Source: Oscillospiraceae bacterium (GTDB lineage: Bacteria; Bacillota; Clostridia; Oscillospirales; Ruminococcaceae). From it: a stretch of DNA of 32,554 nucleotides. Under the pieces are notes generated by a model. The model was not told the origin of the DNA and did not search any database. It saw nothing but the letters and a program-made list of their open reading frames with translations. Shown piece by piece: positions 7,698 through 18,179 of this stretch. A program made the position numbers and the translations under genes. Within the stretch, counting starts at the first letter, position 1; each line of letters opens with the position of its first letter. The stretch is taken from the NCBI GenBank assembly GCA_029007035.1, contig JAQXHC010000002.1:1-32554 (forward strand), written 5' to 3'.

Positions 7698-8396
7698 GTG
7701 ATAAGAAAAATCATAAACATAGATGAAGAAAAATGCAATGGCTGCGGAGCGTGTGCAGAAGCCTGTCACGAGAGCGCAATCGGTATGGTTGACGGAAAGG
7801 CAAAGCTGCTGCGTGACGATTACTGTGACGGACTCGGTGACTGTCTGCCTGCCTGTCCGACAGGAGCGATTACTTTTATTATGCGTGAAGCTGCTGAATA
7901 TGATGAGAAAGCCGTTCTCGAAAACAAGAAGAAAAATTCTTCAGCAGCGGCTCATGAAGGCTGTCCCGGTCATAAGCTGAAGCAGTTCGACAGAAATACG
8001 GCTGAATATCCGACCTCGTCGGGGATAAGTGTGTCGCAGCTTGGTCAGTGGCCTTGTCAGATTAAGCTTGTGCCGATAAATGCACCTTATTTCAGAGGAG
8101 CAAAGCTGCTTATTGCCGCAGACTGCACAGCATATGCCTATGCGCGTATGCATGAGGAGTTCATGAAAGGGAAAATCACTCTCATCGGCTGTCCGAAGCT
8201 TGATGATGTTGATTACAGCGGAAAGCTAACCGAAATTCTCCGCAATAACGATATTGAAAGCGTTACTGTTATCCGCATGGAAGTTCCGTGCTGCGGCGGA
8301 CTTCAATACGCAGCTGAACAGGCTCTTAAAAACAGCGGAAAGCATATTCCGAATCAGGTCGTAACTATTACAATCGACGGCGAAATCAAAAAATAG
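7698..8396 (+). CDS. 4Fe-4S ferredoxin-domain protein
   Basis: Protein of 232 residues. The N-terminal ferredoxin domain carries one full cluster motif, C13-x2-C16-x2-C19-x3-C23. A second, short motif C43-x5-C49-x3-CP lacks the central cysteine, which is usual in this family. Residues 65-232 hold further cysteines, including a CCGG motif near 200. I recognise the family as the ferredoxin often found beside Crp/Fnr regulators and hydroxylamine reductase (hcp) in gut Clostridia, but neither partner is here. A redox or nitrosative-stress role is inference. The start is GTG at 7698 with AGAGGT upstream. Confidence 0.75.
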   Translation: MIRKIINIDEEKCNGCGACAEACHESAIGMVDGKAKLLRDDYCDGLGDCLPACPTGAITFIMREAAEYDEKAVLENKKKNSSAAAHEGCPGHKLKQFDRNTAEYPTSSGISVSQLGQWPCQIKLVPINAPYFRGAKLLIAADCTAYAYARMHEEFMKGKITLIGCPKLDDVDYSGKLTEILRNNDIESVTVIRMEVPCCGGLQYAAEQALKNSGKHIPNQVVTITIDGEIKK

Positions 8397-8402
8397 CAAA
8401 TT

Positions 8403-8434
8403 AACAGGCTCATCGATCCGGTGAGCCTGTTTTC
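8403..8434 (+). terminator. Terminator of the ferredoxin-like gene
   Basis: AACAGGCTCA (8403-8412) and TGAGCCTGTT (8422-8431) form a perfect 10-bp stem followed by TTT, seven bases after the stop codon. Confidence 0.85.
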
Positions 8435-8502
8435 GTGGAATGCTGATGTCATATTTGCTGCCGATGTACATGATTAATTTGAAATTCCGATGTGTTATTG
8501 CC

Positions 8503-8531
8503 TTGCAAAATATGGATAGATGTGTTATAAT
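8503..8531 (+). promoter_or_regulatory. Promoter of the DUF1294-acyP pair
   Basis: TTGCAA (8503-8508), 17 bases, TATAAT (8526-8531), with TGT just before the -10 (extended -10). Start point about 8538, leaving a leader of roughly 23 bases. Confidence 0.8.
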
Positions 8532-8560
8532 AGCAGCATAAAAAAGAAATGGAGCTGAAT

Positions 8561-8827
8561 ATGAAATATTATCTTATATTTTTAGGTATAATGAGTATAA
8601 TATCACTGATAATTTACGGTGTTGACAAGTTGAAGGCGAAGCATCACAAATGGCGCATACCTGAATCAGCGCTGCTTTCATTTGGATTTTTCGGAGGTTC
8701 AGTCGGCGCACTTGCAGGAATGAAGCTGTTCCGTCACAAAACAAAGCATATCTATTTCTGGATTGTCAATATTCTTGGACTTGCATGGCAGGCGGCACTG
8801 CTGATTTTTCTCATTATGCGAGACTGA
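8561..8827 (+). CDS. DUF1294 small membrane protein
   Basis: Protein of 88 residues with an N-terminal membrane helix (2-22), a basic cytoplasmic stretch DKLKAKHHKWRIPE, a glycine-rich helix (about 36-56) and a C-terminal helix after the conserved motif FRHKTKHIYF. That pattern identifies DUF1294, a widespread family of unknown function. An ATG 12 bases upstream is in frame, but GGAG sits between the two, so 8561 is the better start. It is followed 17 bases later by acylphosphatase and shares its promoter. Confidence 0.85.
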   Translation: MKYYLIFLGIMSIISLIIYGVDKLKAKHHKWRIPESALLSFGFFGGSVGALAGMKLFRHKTKHIYFWIVNILGLAWQAALLIFLIMRD

Positions 8828-8844
8828 ACGAAAGGAGCTCTCTT

Positions 8845-9117
8845 ATGGATAAAATCAGAAAGCATTTTGAATTTTACGGTCGCGTGCAGGGTGTGGGATT
8901 CCGTTACAGAGCCTACCATGCCGCTCGTCAGTTCGGAGTTACGGGCTGGGTAAAAAATTGCTCAGACGGTTCTGTGGAAATGGAGGCAGAGGGTACTGAA
9001 TCCGATATTGACAGCTTGATTCTCGCTGTTGAAAAGGGAACTTTTGTCCTTATCGAAAATATGTCTGTAAAGACGATTCCGATTATCGGAAGTCGGTATT
9101 TTGAAATTATCGATTAG
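8845..9117 (+). CDS. acyP: Acylphosphatase
   Basis: Small cytosolic enzyme of 90 residues that splits carboxyl-phosphate bonds such as acetyl phosphate. The two catalytic residues are visible: R20 in GRVQGVGFR and N38 in GWVKNCSDG. Length is typical (about 90). The start at 8845 is chosen because AAAGGAG lies eight bases upstream; the longer frame begins inside the preceding gene. Second gene of the pair with the DUF1294 protein. Confidence 0.93.
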   Translation: MDKIRKHFEFYGRVQGVGFRYRAYHAARQFGVTGWVKNCSDGSVEMEAEGTESDIDSLILAVEKGTFVLIENMSVKTIPIIGSRYFEIID

Positions 9118-9119
9118 TA

Positions 9120-9149
9120 TTGACTTTTTTTCAAAAGGTGTGATATAAT
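9120..9149 (+). promoter_or_regulatory. Promoter of the YeiH-type transporter gene
   Basis: TTGACT (9120-9125), 18 bases, TATAAT (9144-9149). The start point near 9156 leaves a leader of about 110 bases with a small GCTGC-AAAG-GCAGC hairpin near 9202-9215 but no terminator. Confidence 0.75.
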
Positions 9150-9264
9150 ATCGGATGCGGTAAAAATAAAGACACCTTTAAAGTGTTATTATACGGATGT
9201 GCTGCAAAGGCAGCTGTTGATAATTGTGTGATGCAGCATAAAAATAAGGAGTTAAGGATTAAAA

Positions 9265-10326
9265 ATGAGTAGTTCAATTTCAAAATCAGCTGACGGTATT
9301 AAGGCTATGTTGCCGGGACTTTTTCTGTGTCTTGCAATAGCAGTTCCGTCGTGGATTATCGGTATATTTTTTCCTGTAATCGGCGGAGCGGTTCCCGCAA
9401 TTATCATTGGAATAATCGTCACAAGTCTGCTTAAAAAGAAAACCACGTTCGAGGCAGGAATCAGGTTTACATCAAAAAAAATACTTCAATGGGCGGTTAT
9501 TCTGCTTGGATTCGGACTTAACTTGAGCGTAGTGCTTAAAACGGGTAAACAGTCGCTTCCGATTATCGTATCAACAATCGGAATTTCTCTTATTACGGCT
9601 TTTTTGCTTCATAAGGTAATGAAAATACCGGTCAAGACAGCAACTCTCGTTGGAGTCGGTTCTTCAATCTGCGGAGGTTCAGCAATTGCCGCTACCGCTC
9701 CCGTTATTGACGCCGATGACGATGATGTTGCTCAGTCAATTTCGGTAATATTCTTTTTCAATATAATTGCGGCTTTGGTTTTTCCGGTTCTGGGAAATCT
9801 GCTCGGCTTCTCGACTGATACGGGTGAGGCGTTCGGAATTTTTGCAGGCACGGCGATAAATGATACATCTTCGGTTACATCTGCCGCCTCAACCTGGGAT
9901 AGTATGTGGAAGCTCGGCTCGGAAACGCTTGATACAGCAGTAACCGTTAAGCTGACGCGGACTCTTGCGATAATCCCAATAACTCTTGCAATCGCATTGT
10001 TCCGTACTCACAAGGCGAAAAAGCAAAGCGGTTCGGCAGGCAAGAGCAGTCTTGGAAAGATTTTTCCGTTCTTTATTCTGTATTTTATTGCCGCTTCACT
10101 GATTACAACTATAGCCGTATCGGCAGGCGCAGACGCAGCGATATTCAATCCCGTCAAGACTCTGAGCAAGTTCTTCATAGTGATGGCTATGGCAGCAATC
10201 GGACTTAACACCGATTTCGTCAAGCTCGTGAAAACCGGAGGGAAGCCGCTTGTACTCGGTTTCTGCTGTTGGGTAAGCATTACAGCCGTAAGCCTTATTA
10301 TGCAGCACATCCTTAATATCTGGTGA
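9265..10326 (+). CDS. YeiH-family (UPF0324) putative sulfate exporter family transporter
   Basis: Membrane protein of 353 residues with about ten hydrophobic helices. Motifs of the YeiH/Cons_hypoth698 family are clear: [13 protein letters not shown] (about 72-84), [20 protein letters not shown] (about 128-147), the inserted ADDDDVAQS and [13 protein letters not shown]. The family is named putative sulfate exporter because some members sit in sulfonate or taurine degradation loci, but transport is poorly proven. Its nearness to cysK-metY is suggestive only, since other genes and a separate promoter intervene. Start ATG 9265 with a weak AAGGAT close by and AAGGAG 13 bases upstream. Confidence 0.85.
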   Translation: MSSSISKSADGIKAMLPGLFLCLAIAVPSWIIGIFFPVIGGAVPAIIIGIIVTSLLKKKTTFEAGIRFTSKKILQWAVILLGFGLNLSVVLKTGKQSLPIIVSTIGISLITAFLLHKVMKIPVKTATLVGVGSSICGGSAIAATAPVIDADDDDVAQSISVIFFFNIIAALVFPVLGNLLGFSTDTGEAFGIFAGTAINDTSSVTSAASTWDSMWKLGSETLDTAVTVKLTRTLAIIPITLAIALFRTHKAKKQSGSAGKSSLGKIFPFFILYFIAASLITTIAVSAGADAAIFNPVKTLSKFFIVMAMAAIGLNTDFVKLVKTGGKPLVLGFCCWVSITAVSLIMQHILNIW

Positions 10327-10423
10327 AAATAATTGTTTTCCGTGATGCTTTAAATCAGGTTCACTGTTTTTGATAAATGGAGAAATCTTCAGGATTCCAA
10401 ACAACAAATGTTCTGTTCATAAA

Positions 10424-10457
10424 AACCGCCGCCCGAAAAATCATTCGGGCGGCGGTT
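10424..10457 (-). terminator. Terminator of the amt-glnN operon
   Basis: A perfect 14-bp GC-rich stem (10424-10437 / 10444-10457) with a six-base loop. On minus it is followed by TTTTTATG, 26 bases after the glnN stop. It is the convergent boundary with the YeiH-type gene and may serve that too. Confidence 0.9.
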
Positions 10458-10482
10458 CAATTTATATTGGAGGGGGAAGAAA

Positions 10483-12576
10483 TTATCTGATACCGAAAAG
10501 AAGCTGATCATAAGCAGGGAACGGCCAGTAAGAAGAACCGGTAATAACCTCGGCTTCATCGGCTGATTTGCGGAGGTCGTCCATAGCTTCGAGGATATGG
10601 TCGCGCACATATTCTGACTGTGCGATAACGTCGCTGATTTCGTGAAGACTTGCGACAGCCTTTTCAAGAACCTCAGTCTTTTCGTCCATAGCATCGATAA
10701 GCGATGAGAGCTTTTCAACAAGCTTTTTCTCGCAGCTGCACTTGATGTTGCCGCAGACTGCACATTTTTCGGATATCTGCTTTGCAGTATCGGCAGCGAA
10801 TTTTCCGACAGCCGGAATAATCTGTTTTCTTGCCATTGAAATCATAGTGCAGGCTTCGATATTTACGGATTTTACATAGTTATCGAGCATAATCTCGCAT
10901 CTTGAATGAAGCTCAGGCTCAGTGAATACACCATGGGAAACAAGCATTTTAACATTCTTTTCAGCAACGATGTATGGCATACAGTCGGGAGTTGTTTTCA
11001 GATTGAGCAGACCGCGCTTTTCAGCTTCCTGAATCCAGCTTTCGTCGTAGCCGTTTCCGTTGAAAATGATTCTCTTATGCTTTTTGATAGTCTCGCGGAT
11101 AAGGCTGTGGAGTGCTTCGTTGAAGTCATCAGCCTTTTCGAGAATGTCGGCGTACTGGCGCAGACTCTCTGCAACGGCAGCATTGAGGTGCATATTTGCA
11201 CAGGAAATACTGTTTGACGAGCCGAGCATACGGAACTCAAATTTATTGCCGGTGAATGCGAACGGACTTGTACGGTTTCTGTCAGTCGTATCACATTTGA
11301 ACTGAGGAAGAACGTCAACTCCGAGCTTCATGAATCTCTTTTCAGCGGAGTTGTAGGGTGTTTCGGTCTCGATAGCGTCGAGAACGGCAGTCAGCTCATC
11401 GCCGAGGAATACAGAGATTACAGCAGGCGGAGCTTCGTTTGCTCCGAGACGATGGTCGTTTCCGGCGGTTGCAACGGAGAGACGGAGCAAATCCTGATAA
11501 TCGTCAACAGCCTTGATTACAGCGCACAGGAACAGCAGGAACTGAGCATTCTCATGGGGAGTTTCACCCGGTGTGAGGAGGTTGATGCCCGTGTCGGTGG
11601 AAATGGACCAGTTGTTGTGTTTGCCTGAACCGTTAACGCCTGCAAAGGGCTTCTCGTGGAGCAGACATACAAGACCATGCTTCAGAGCGGTTTTCTGCAT
11701 GATGTCCATAGTGAGCTGGTTATGGTCAGCAGCAATGTTGGTAGTGGTGTAAATAGGTGCAAGCTCGTGCTGAGCAGGTGCAACCTCGTTGTGTTCGGTC
11801 TTTGCGAGGATTCCGAGTTTCCAGAGTTCCTCATTGAGGTCAGCCATATACTCAGCAACCTTGGGTTTGATAGCGCCGAAATAGTGGTCGTTCATTTCCT
11901 GACCTTTAGGCGGCATAGCTCCGAAAAGTGTTCTGCCTGTCATGATAAGATCCTGACGCTGGTTGTAAAGCTCCTTGTCAACGAGGAAGTATTCCTGCTC
12001 GGGACCAACGGAGGTCTTTACGCATTTAACATTATCGTTTCCGAAAAGCTTCAGAATTCTCATAGCCTGGCGATTGAGAGCTTCCATTGAACGGAGAAGG
12101 GGAGTTTTCTTGTCGAGAGCCTCACCTTTGTAAGAACAGAAAGCGGTCGGGATATAGAGTGTATTGCCCTTGATGAAAGCATTCGAGGTCGGATCCCAGG
12201 CCGTATAGCCTCTTGCCTCGAATGTAGCGCGGAGTCCGCCTGAGGGGAACGATGAAGCATCAGGCTCGCCTTTTACAAGCTCCTTGCCCGAGAATTCCAT
12301 GATAACTCTGCCATCGGGAGAGGGGTTGATGAAACTGTCGTGCTTTTCAGCGGTGATACCTGTAAGCGGCTGGAACCAGTGTGTGTAATGAGTGGCTCCC
12401 TTGCTTACAGCCCAGTCTTTCATAGCCGCTGCAACTGCGTTTGCAATTGAGATGTCGAGAGGAGTTCCCTCGTCAATAGTTCTTTTAAGTGATTTGTAAA
12501 CTTTGTCAGAAAGAGTAGCTTTCATAATTCTGTCGTCGAAAACCATACTTCCGAATATTTCTGTAACCTTTGCCAT
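10483..12576 (-). CDS. glnN: Glutamine synthetase type III
   Basis: ATP-dependent ligation of ammonium to glutamate, the main entry of nitrogen. At 697 residues it fits the large GSIII class (about 700), not the 440-residue GSI. Catalytic-core motifs are intact: [34 protein letters not shown] and EFRMLGSS. The long N-terminal ([19 protein letters not shown]) and C-terminal extensions are GSIII traits. Last gene of the leftward nitrogen operon, 17 bases after dapL, with GGAGG before the ATG. Control should come from the amt leader 5.5 kb upstream, as I see no nearer promoter. Confidence 0.95.
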   Translation of the reverse strand: MAKVTEIFGSMVFDDRIMKATLSDKVYKSLKRTIDEGTPLDISIANAVAAAMKDWAVSKGATHYTHWFQPLTGITAEKHDSFINPSPDGRVIMEFSGKELVKGEPDASSFPSGGLRATFEARGYTAWDPTSNAFIKGNTLYIPTAFCSYKGEALDKKTPLLRSMEALNRQAMRILKLFGNDNVKCVKTSVGPEQEYFLVDKELYNQRQDLIMTGRTLFGAMPPKGQEMNDHYFGAIKPKVAEYMADLNEELWKLGILAKTEHNEVAPAQHELAPIYTTTNIAADHNQLTMDIMQKTALKHGLVCLLHEKPFAGVNGSGKHNNWSISTDTGINLLTPGETPHENAQFLLFLCAVIKAVDDYQDLLRLSVATAGNDHRLGANEAPPAVISVFLGDELTAVLDAIETETPYNSAEKRFMKLGVDVLPQFKCDTTDRNRTSPFAFTGNKFEFRMLGSSNSISCANMHLNAAVAESLRQYADILEKADDFNEALHSLIRETIKKHKRIIFNGNGYDESWIQEAEKRGLLNLKTTPDCMPYIVAEKNVKMLVSHGVFTEPELHSRCEIMLDNYVKSVNIEACTMISMARKQIIPAVGKFAADTAKQISEKCAVCGNIKCSCEKKLVEKLSSLIDAMDEKTEVLEKAVASLHEISDVIAQSEYVRDHILEAMDDLRKSADEAEVITGSSYWPFPAYDQLLFGIR

Positions 12577-12593
12577 AATAATCAGTCCTCCGT

Positions 12594-13793
12594 TTATTTA
12601 ATTACTTTTTCGAGACGTTTCATTGCCTCGATAGTGTTTTCTCTGTCGTTGAATGCGGTTAGTCTGAACCAGCCCTCGCCGTTTTTGCCGAAACCTGCTC
12701 CGGGAGTACCCACGACAGCAGCTTCATTCAGAAGCTTGTCGAAGAATTCCCAGCTTCCCATGCCTCCCGGACATTTGAACCATATATATGGTGAGTTTTT
12801 TCCGCCTGTGAACGGGACATTGCATCGTTCAAGGGTTTCGGCAATGAGCTTCGCATTTTCCTTGTAATAACTGATGCTTTCCTGAATCTGCCGCTGTCCT
12901 TCGTCGGTGAAAACAGCCTCTGCCGCACGCTGTACGGGATAGGATACTCCGTTGAACTTGCTTCCCTGACGTCTGTTCCATAGCTTTGAGATTGAAACCT
13001 CACTGCCGTCGGAAGCTGTCATAACAAGTTCATCGGGAACAACGGTATAGCCGCATCTCATTCCGGTGAAACCTGCCGTCTTAGAGAGCGAGCACATCTC
13101 AATAGCACATTTTTTTGCGCCATCGACACAATAGATGCTCCGGGGAATTTCGGGATCGGAAATAAATGCCTCATATGCCGAATCGTAAATGATAACGGCA
13201 TTGTTTTCAATCGCGTAGGAGACCCATTCTTCAAGCTGGGCTTTTGTGTAAGCCGAGCCTGTGGGGTTATTGGGCGAGCAGAGGTAAATTATATCCGCGT
13301 GAATACTCTTATCGGGCATTGCTGCAAATCCGTTGCTTTCGTCGGAGTCGGCACATATGATTTTTCTGCCGCTCATTATATTTGAATCGACATAAACAGG
13401 ATATACTGGGTCAGTCACGAGAACCGTATTGTCGGAGCTGAATATATCGGTGATATTGCCGCAGTCACTTTTTGCTCCGTCATTGATTCTGATTTCGTGA
13501 GCAGATACGTCTGCTCCGAGCTTCCTGTAATATGCCGAAACGGCTTCTCTCAGGAAATCGTAGCCTGCTCCGCTGTCCTCATAGCCACGGAATGTTTCCT
13601 TGACTCCCATTTCGTCCGCAGCCTTTTTCATAGCTTCAACTGCAGCCGGAGCTATCGGGAGCGTTACGTCGCCGATGCCCATTCTGATAAGTTTTGCATC
13701 AGGATTTGCCTTTATAAAGGCGTTAACCTTTTTGGCTATATCTATGAAAAGATAATTTTCTTTCAGCTGCAAAAAGTTTTCGTTAATCTTCAT
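12594..13793 (-). CDS. dapL: LL-diaminopimelate aminotransferase
   Basis: PLP enzyme of 399 residues. It converts tetrahydrodipicolinate and glutamate directly to LL-diaminopimelate, bypassing the acylated intermediates of lysine synthesis. DapL hallmarks are the N-terminal [36 protein letters not shown] at 173-179 and the PLP lysine K238 in [16 protein letters not shown]. Its ATG overlaps the pyrG stop (ATGA), so translation is probably coupled. It consumes glutamate as amino donor, which fits its place before glutamine synthetase. Its product is the substrate of DapF in the same operon. Confidence 0.95.
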   Translation of the reverse strand: MKINENFLQLKENYLFIDIAKKVNAFIKANPDAKLIRMGIGDVTLPIAPAAVEAMKKAADEMGVKETFRGYEDSGAGYDFLREAVSAYYRKLGADVSAHEIRINDGAKSDCGNITDIFSSDNTVLVTDPVYPVYVDSNIMSGRKIICADSDESNGFAAMPDKSIHADIIYLCSPNNPTGSAYTKAQLEEWVSYAIENNAVIIYDSAYEAFISDPEIPRSIYCVDGAKKCAIEMCSLSKTAGFTGMRCGYTVVPDELVMTASDGSEVSISKLWNRRQGSKFNGVSYPVQRAAEAVFTDEGQRQIQESISYYKENAKLIAETLERCNVPFTGGKNSPYIWFKCPGGMGSWEFFDKLLNEAAVVGTPGAGFGKNGEGWFRLTAFNDRENTIEAMKRLEKVIK

Positions 13794-15406
13794 TTTTTAT
13801 GTCGTTCCTTTCCTGACTCGATAGACGCCCTTATGAAATCAGCGAAAAGCTTGTGGGGCTTATTCGGTCTTGATTTGAATTCGGGGTGGAACTGAACTCC
13901 CACAAACCATTTTTTATCGGGCAGTTCCACTATTTCAACAAGTCTGTCATCGGGAGATGTTCCCGCAATCAACAGCCCTGCCTCCGCCATTTTTGTCCTG
14001 AATGTATTATTGAATTCCCAGCGGTGACGGTGGCGCTCATAAATAAGCTCCTTTCCGTAAAGCACGCGGCATTTTGATTCTGCCGAAAGTCTGCAAGGGT
14101 AAAGTCCGAGCCGCATTGTACCGCCTTTTTCGGAGAGATTTTTCTGATTCTCCATAATATCAATAACCGGATACGGAGTATCACCGAATTCTGAGGAATT
14201 GGCGTTTTCAAGTCCGAGAACATTTCTCGCAAACTCAACGACAGCCATCTGCATACCGAGACATATTCCAAAAAGGGGAACATCGTTTTCTCTTGCATAG
14301 CGTATTGATTCAATCATTCCGTCGATACCTCTGTGTCCGAAGCCGCCCGGTACAATGATTCCGTCGCATTCTTCAAGCATTTCCGCTGCGTTTTCTCTTG
14401 TGATCTGTTCTGAATCGATCCATTTTATATCGACTTCCGCGTCGTTGACGATACCTCCGTGACGGAGCGATTCTGCAACCGAGAGATATGCGTCGTGGAG
14501 CATTACATATTTTCCGACGAGACCGATTGTAACCTTTTGCTCAGCCGATTCAGCGCGCCGTACCATTTCCGTCCATTCGTTAAGGTCGGGGGTTCTGTCC
14601 TCGATTCCGAGGCGGCGGCATACAGCCGATGCAAGTCCTTCCTTTTCAAGCCAGAGCGGAACCTCGTAAAGTGAAGGTGCGGTGAGATTCTGGATTACAT
14701 CCGAGCTTCCTACATTGCAGAAAAGCGCAATTTTATCGCGGATTTCCTTTGGAATTTCAAGTTCGCTTCTGCATACGATGATATCGGGCTGAATTCCGAT
14801 TGAAAGCAGTTCTTTTACCGAATGCTGAGTCGGTTTTGATTTAAGCTCCTCCGAGCCGGATATGTAGGGGAGCAGTGTAACGTGGATATAAGCCACATTT
14901 GCCCGTCCTACATCGGAGCTTACCTGTCTTATCGCTTCAAGGAACGGAGTAGACTCAATATCTCCCACCGTTCCTCCGATTTCTGTGATTACTATTTCGG
15001 CATTCGTATCATTGGCAATGCCGTAGATTTTATCCTTGATTTCATTGGTGATGTGCGGGATAACCTGCACTGTGCCGCCGAGATAGTCGCCGCGGCGTTC
15101 TTTATTGATAACGTTTCTGTAAATTTTACCGGTTGTGACATTGGAATTAAGTGAAAGATTCTCGTCAACAAAGCGTTCATAGTGCCCTAAATCAAGGTCG
15201 GTCTCCGCTCCGTCGTCGGTTACGAAAACTTCTCCGTGCTGGTAGGGCGACATAGTACCGGGATCTACATTTATATAGGGATCAAGTTTCTGGATAGTGA
15301 CCTTATAGCCGCGCTGTTTGAGCAGTCTGCCGAGTGACGCAGCTGTGATTCCCTTTCCGAGTCCCGATACGACTCCTCCTGTTACAAATATATACTTCAC
15401 TGACAT
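13790..15406 (-). CDS. pyrG: CTP synthase
   Basis: Makes CTP from UTP, ATP and glutamine in the cytosol; 538 residues is standard. The N-terminal amidoligase domain has [11 protein letters not shown] (10-20) and [19 protein letters not shown]. The C-terminal class I glutaminase domain (about 290-530) has nucleophile C382 in GICLGMQ and the HPE of its triad near the end ([10 protein letters not shown]). It overlaps dapF by ten bases upstream and dapL by four bases downstream. GGAGG precedes the ATG. One of four glutamine-consuming enzymes in the window. Confidence 0.97.
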   Translation of the reverse strand: MSVKYIFVTGGVVSGLGKGITAASLGRLLKQRGYKVTIQKLDPYINVDPGTMSPYQHGEVFVTDDGAETDLDLGHYERFVDENLSLNSNVTTGKIYRNVINKERRGDYLGGTVQVIPHITNEIKDKIYGIANDTNAEIVITEIGGTVGDIESTPFLEAIRQVSSDVGRANVAYIHVTLLPYISGSEELKSKPTQHSVKELLSIGIQPDIIVCRSELEIPKEIRDKIALFCNVGSSDVIQNLTAPSLYEVPLWLEKEGLASAVCRRLGIEDRTPDLNEWTEMVRRAESAEQKVTIGLVGKYVMLHDAYLSVAESLRHGGIVNDAEVDIKWIDSEQITRENAAEMLEECDGIIVPGGFGHRGIDGMIESIRYARENDVPLFGICLGMQMAVVEFARNVLGLENANSSEFGDTPYPVIDIMENQKNLSEKGGTMRLGLYPCRLSAESKCRVLYGKELIYERHRHRWEFNNTFRTKMAEAGLLIAGTSPDDRLVEIVELPDKKWFVGVQFHPEFKSRPNKPHKLFADFIRASIESGKERHKK

Positions 15407-16266
15407 TTTCCTATGCCTCCGTTTAATAATTCGTCTGAAACAATTCCGTCATATACGATTTCGGCTCCGCCTTTCATGGTAACAGATCCGTCTGATTTAT
15501 AGTTTATCGAAAGATTTCCGCCTGTGAGCATAACGGTTATCTCCGTATTGTGGGAACAGAAGCCGTTAAGTACTGCGGCTGCCGCTGAAGCACAGGCTCC
15601 CGTACCGCAGGCATAAGTCTCACCGCTTCCTCTTTCCCAGACTCTCATCTGAAGCGTTTTTTCGTCGATAACACGAATAAACTCGGTATTGATTCTGTCG
15701 GGGAAAATCGGGTTATTCTCAAAAAGAGGTCCGATTTTCTCAATATTGACAGTATCAGTGTCATTCACAAAAACCACGGCATGGGGATTGCCTACCGATA
15801 CGCAGGTAACTCCGTACACAATGCCGTCTATTTCAAGGGGGCGGTTGATAAAATCGTTTCCCGATACGCCGACAGGAATTTCGGCAGGGGCAAGGATTAC
15901 CCTGCCCATATCCACCGATATTTCCGAAACCTTTCCGTTTGCCGCTGTAAGCGAGAGCTTCTTTATTCCGGAATTTGTTTCGAGAGTAAGCTCTGTTTTA
16001 TCGGTAAGACCTCTTTCATAGACATACTTGCCGATGCAGCGGGTTGCGTTTCCGCACATTTTAGCCTCTGAGCCGTCAGCGTTGAAAATCCTCATTCTGA
16101 AATCGGCTTTATCAGAGGGCATTATCAGCACAAGTCCGTCCGAACCCACACTGTAATGCCTGCGGCTGAGCTTTATCGAAAGCTCCTCGGGATTGCTTAT
16201 CGTCTCTTCAAAACAGTTGACATATATGTAGTCGTTTCCAATGCCGTGCATTTTTGTAAATTTCAT
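15397..16266 (-). CDS. dapF: Diaminopimelate epimerase
   Basis: Interconverts LL- and meso-diaminopimelate for lysine and peptidoglycan. Protein of 289 residues with both catalytic cysteines: C71 in KMCGNATRC and C220 in [15 protein letters not shown]-terminal [11 protein letters not shown] is the family signature. It starts 17 bases after the amt-PII stop and overlaps pyrG by ten bases. It forms the DAP pathway pair with dapL two genes on. No anomaly seen. Confidence 0.96.
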   Translation of the reverse strand: MKFTKMHGIGNDYIYVNCFEETISNPEELSIKLSRRHYSVGSDGLVLIMPSDKADFRMRIFNADGSEAKMCGNATRCIGKYVYERGLTDKTELTLETNSGIKKLSLTAANGKVSEISVDMGRVILAPAEIPVGVSGNDFINRPLEIDGIVYGVTCVSVGNPHAVVFVNDTDTVNIEKIGPLFENNPIFPDRINTEFIRVIDEKTLQMRVWERGSGETYACGTGACASAAAAVLNGFCSHNTEITVMLTGGNLSINYKSDGSVTMKGGAEIVYDGIVSDELLNGGIGKCQ

Positions 16267-16283
16267 GTTTACCTCCGTCAGTA

Positions 16284-18020
16284 TCAGGCCTTATCAAGAA
16301 GCGCAGCCTTTGCCTGCTCTCCCGTACGAACCTTTATTACATTCTCAACATCATATATAAACAGCTTTCCATCGCCGATATGACCTGTGTAAAGAACTTT
16401 TTTCGCCGTGCTGATTACCTTGTCAACAGGTACGGAGCATACAACGATTTCAGCCTTAACCTTAGGAAGAAGATTTACTTCAAGAGGTGCGCCTCTGTAG
16501 TATCCGGTCTGACCCTTCTGCACGCCGCAGCCGAGTACGTTTGTAACCGTAATACCTGTAATATCAATACTCTCCATAGCAGAAATGAATTCCTGGAGCT
16601 TGCTCTGCTTGAATATAGCAACAATTTTTGTCATCTTATCGCTGTCGCTGCCTGCTGTGTAGCTTTCAACCTCAACCGCCTGCTCAACGGGAACTTTCTG
16701 AACGCTCTTAGCGTCGTCCTTAGTGTAGCCGAGCATCGATTCGCTCATAGCCGGAGCAAAGTCTGCATAAGAGGAAACAAGTCCGTGCTCTGTAACATCG
16801 AGACCGATGATTTCTTCCTGAGCGGAAGCGCGGAGTCCGATAGTTTTTTTGATTGCGAAGAATACAATTGTCATTGTGATTGCAGTCCATGCTGCAACTG
16901 AGACAACGCCAAGGCTTTGTTTGCCGAGAAGCTCAAAGCCGCCGCCGTAGATAAGACCGTCATATGTATCGTTGCCGGGAACGGATGTTGTAGCGAAAAG
17001 ACCAACAGCAATTGTACCCCAGATACCGTTCATCATGTGAACTGCAACGGCTCCGACAGGGTCATCGATGTGAAGAACATAGTCGAGAAGCCAAACGCCG
17101 AAGCATACAAGAAGTCCGGATACAATACCGACGAGCGATGCGCCAAGACAATCCATAACATCACAGCCGGCTGTGATTCCTACAAGACCTGCAAGTGAAG
17201 CGTTGAGACACATTGAAACATCAGGCTTGCCGTATTTGAGCCATGTGAAGATCATGCACGTAACTGTCGCAATAGCCGGAGCTACTGTAGTTGTAAGGAA
17301 AATAGAACCGAGCTGTTCAACAGATTTCGCAGCTGCGCCGTTGAAACCGTACCAGCCGAACCAGAGAATAAAGCAGCCGAGTGCGCCGATTGTAAGGTTG
17401 TGACCGGGGATTGCATTTACTTTAATTTCTCCGTCCTTAGACTTGGTGAATTTGCCGATTCTTGGTCCGAGAATTTTTGCGCCGACGAGAGCTGAGATAC
17501 CGCCTACCATATGAATTGCACATGAGCCTGCGAAATCATGGAAGCCAAGATCTGAAAGCCAGCCTCCGCCCCAGATCCAGTGAGCCTCGATAGGATAGAT
17601 AAGCGCACTGATTACAGCTGAGTAGATACAATATGAAAGGAATTTGGTTCTCTCTGCCATTGCACCGGAAACGATAGTTGCGGTTGTTGCACAGAATACA
17701 AGGTTAAATACGAAGTTTGACCAGTCGAAATTTTCATATTCCTTGAAAATGTCGAATCCGGGTGCGCCGATGAGTCCTACAAGATCCTCGCCAAGTAAAA
17801 GACTGAATCCGATAAGTATGAAAACTACTGTACCGATACAGAAGTCCATAAGGTTTTTCATTATAATGTTGCCGGCATTTTTGGCTCTTGTAAAGCCTGT
17901 TTCAACCATTGCAAAGCCAGCCTGCATAAAGAACACAAGAGCTGCTCCGATAAGGAACCACACTCCGAAAATCAACTTGTTGGACCCTTCAAGAGCCTGT
18001 GTCAGAATACTGTCATTCAT
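16284..18020 (-). CDS. amt: Ammonium transporter fused to a PII signal domain
   Basis: Protein of 578 residues. Residues 1-400 are an Amt/MEP channel with about eleven membrane helices and the twin pore histidines H170 (SCAIHMVGG) and H328 (AVAVHMMNG). After a cytoplasmic linker, residues 463-570 form a complete PII domain: MTKIVAIFKQ, T-loop GCGVQKGQTGYYRG with Y508 at the position of the modified Tyr51, and B-loop TGHIGDGKLF (545-554). PII normally plugs Amt as a separate GlnK protein reporting ATP/ADP and 2-oxoglutarate; here sensor and channel are one chain. AGGAGG precedes the ATG. First gene of the leftward operon, behind a double attenuator. Confidence 0.95.
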   Translation of the reverse strand: MNDSILTQALEGSNKLIFGVWFLIGAALVFFMQAGFAMVETGFTRAKNAGNIIMKNLMDFCIGTVVFILIGFSLLLGEDLVGLIGAPGFDIFKEYENFDWSNFVFNLVFCATTATIVSGAMAERTKFLSYCIYSAVISALIYPIEAHWIWGGGWLSDLGFHDFAGSCAIHMVGGISALVGAKILGPRIGKFTKSKDGEIKVNAIPGHNLTIGALGCFILWFGWYGFNGAAAKSVEQLGSIFLTTTVAPAIATVTCMIFTWLKYGKPDVSMCLNASLAGLVGITAGCDVMDCLGASLVGIVSGLLVCFGVWLLDYVLHIDDPVGAVAVHMMNGIWGTIAVGLFATTSVPGNDTYDGLIYGGGFELLGKQSLGVVSVAAWTAITMTIVFFAIKKTIGLRASAQEEIIGLDVTEHGLVSSYADFAPAMSESMLGYTKDDAKSVQKVPVEQAVEVESYTAGSDSDKMTKIVAIFKQSKLQEFISAMESIDITGITVTNVLGCGVQKGQTGYYRGAPLEVNLLPKVKAEIVVCSVPVDKVISTAKKVLYTGHIGDGKLFIYDVENVIKVRTGEQAKAALLDKA

Positions 18021-18060
18021 AAGTCCTGCCTCCTAATATTTACAATTGTCCAGCAAAAAC

Positions 18061-18107
18061 AGAAAACGGTGCATGAACAGCAGACACTGCGTCCGCGTCC
18101 ATGCACC
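18061..18107 (-). terminator. Second leader terminator of the amt operon
   Basis: On minus the arms are 18107-18097 and 18078-18068: 11 bp including one G-U pair. An inner 6-bp stem 18096-18091/18085-18080 follows after one bulged U. Behind it is GTTTTCTGTTTTTG. It is an intrinsic terminator before the amt start codon, so it must be avoided for the operon to be expressed. Confidence 0.8.
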
Positions 18108-18117
18108 CCTTTGTGCA
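18102..18117 (-). promoter_or_regulatory. ANTAR-type hexaloop hairpin 2 of the amt leader
   Basis: RNA UGCAC-[AAAGGG]-GUGCA: 5-bp stem (18117-18113 / 18106-18102) and six-base loop with A first (18112) and G fourth (18109), the recognition rule of ANTAR antiterminator proteins. Its loop end and descending arm (18107-18102) are the first six bases of terminator 2, so the two folds exclude each other. Confidence 0.75.
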
Positions 18118-18137
18118 ATAATTTTAAAAGCGCTTAT

Positions 18138-18179
18138 AAAAAAGAGAGACTGCCGACTTTATTCAAGTCTGCAGCCTCT
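18138..18179 (-). terminator. First leader terminator of the amt operon
   Basis: On minus the arms are 18179-18165 and 18159-18145: 14 pairs with one A/G mismatch and one G-U, and a five-base loop. C and a run of six T (18143-18138) follow. It lies some 20-50 bases after the predicted start point, so most transcripts should stop here by default. Confidence 0.9.

Noticed and set aside
9165..9215. ANTAR hairpin in the YeiH-type gene leader
   Set aside because: The small stem has a four-base loop, no A1/G4 hexaloop, and no terminator follows.
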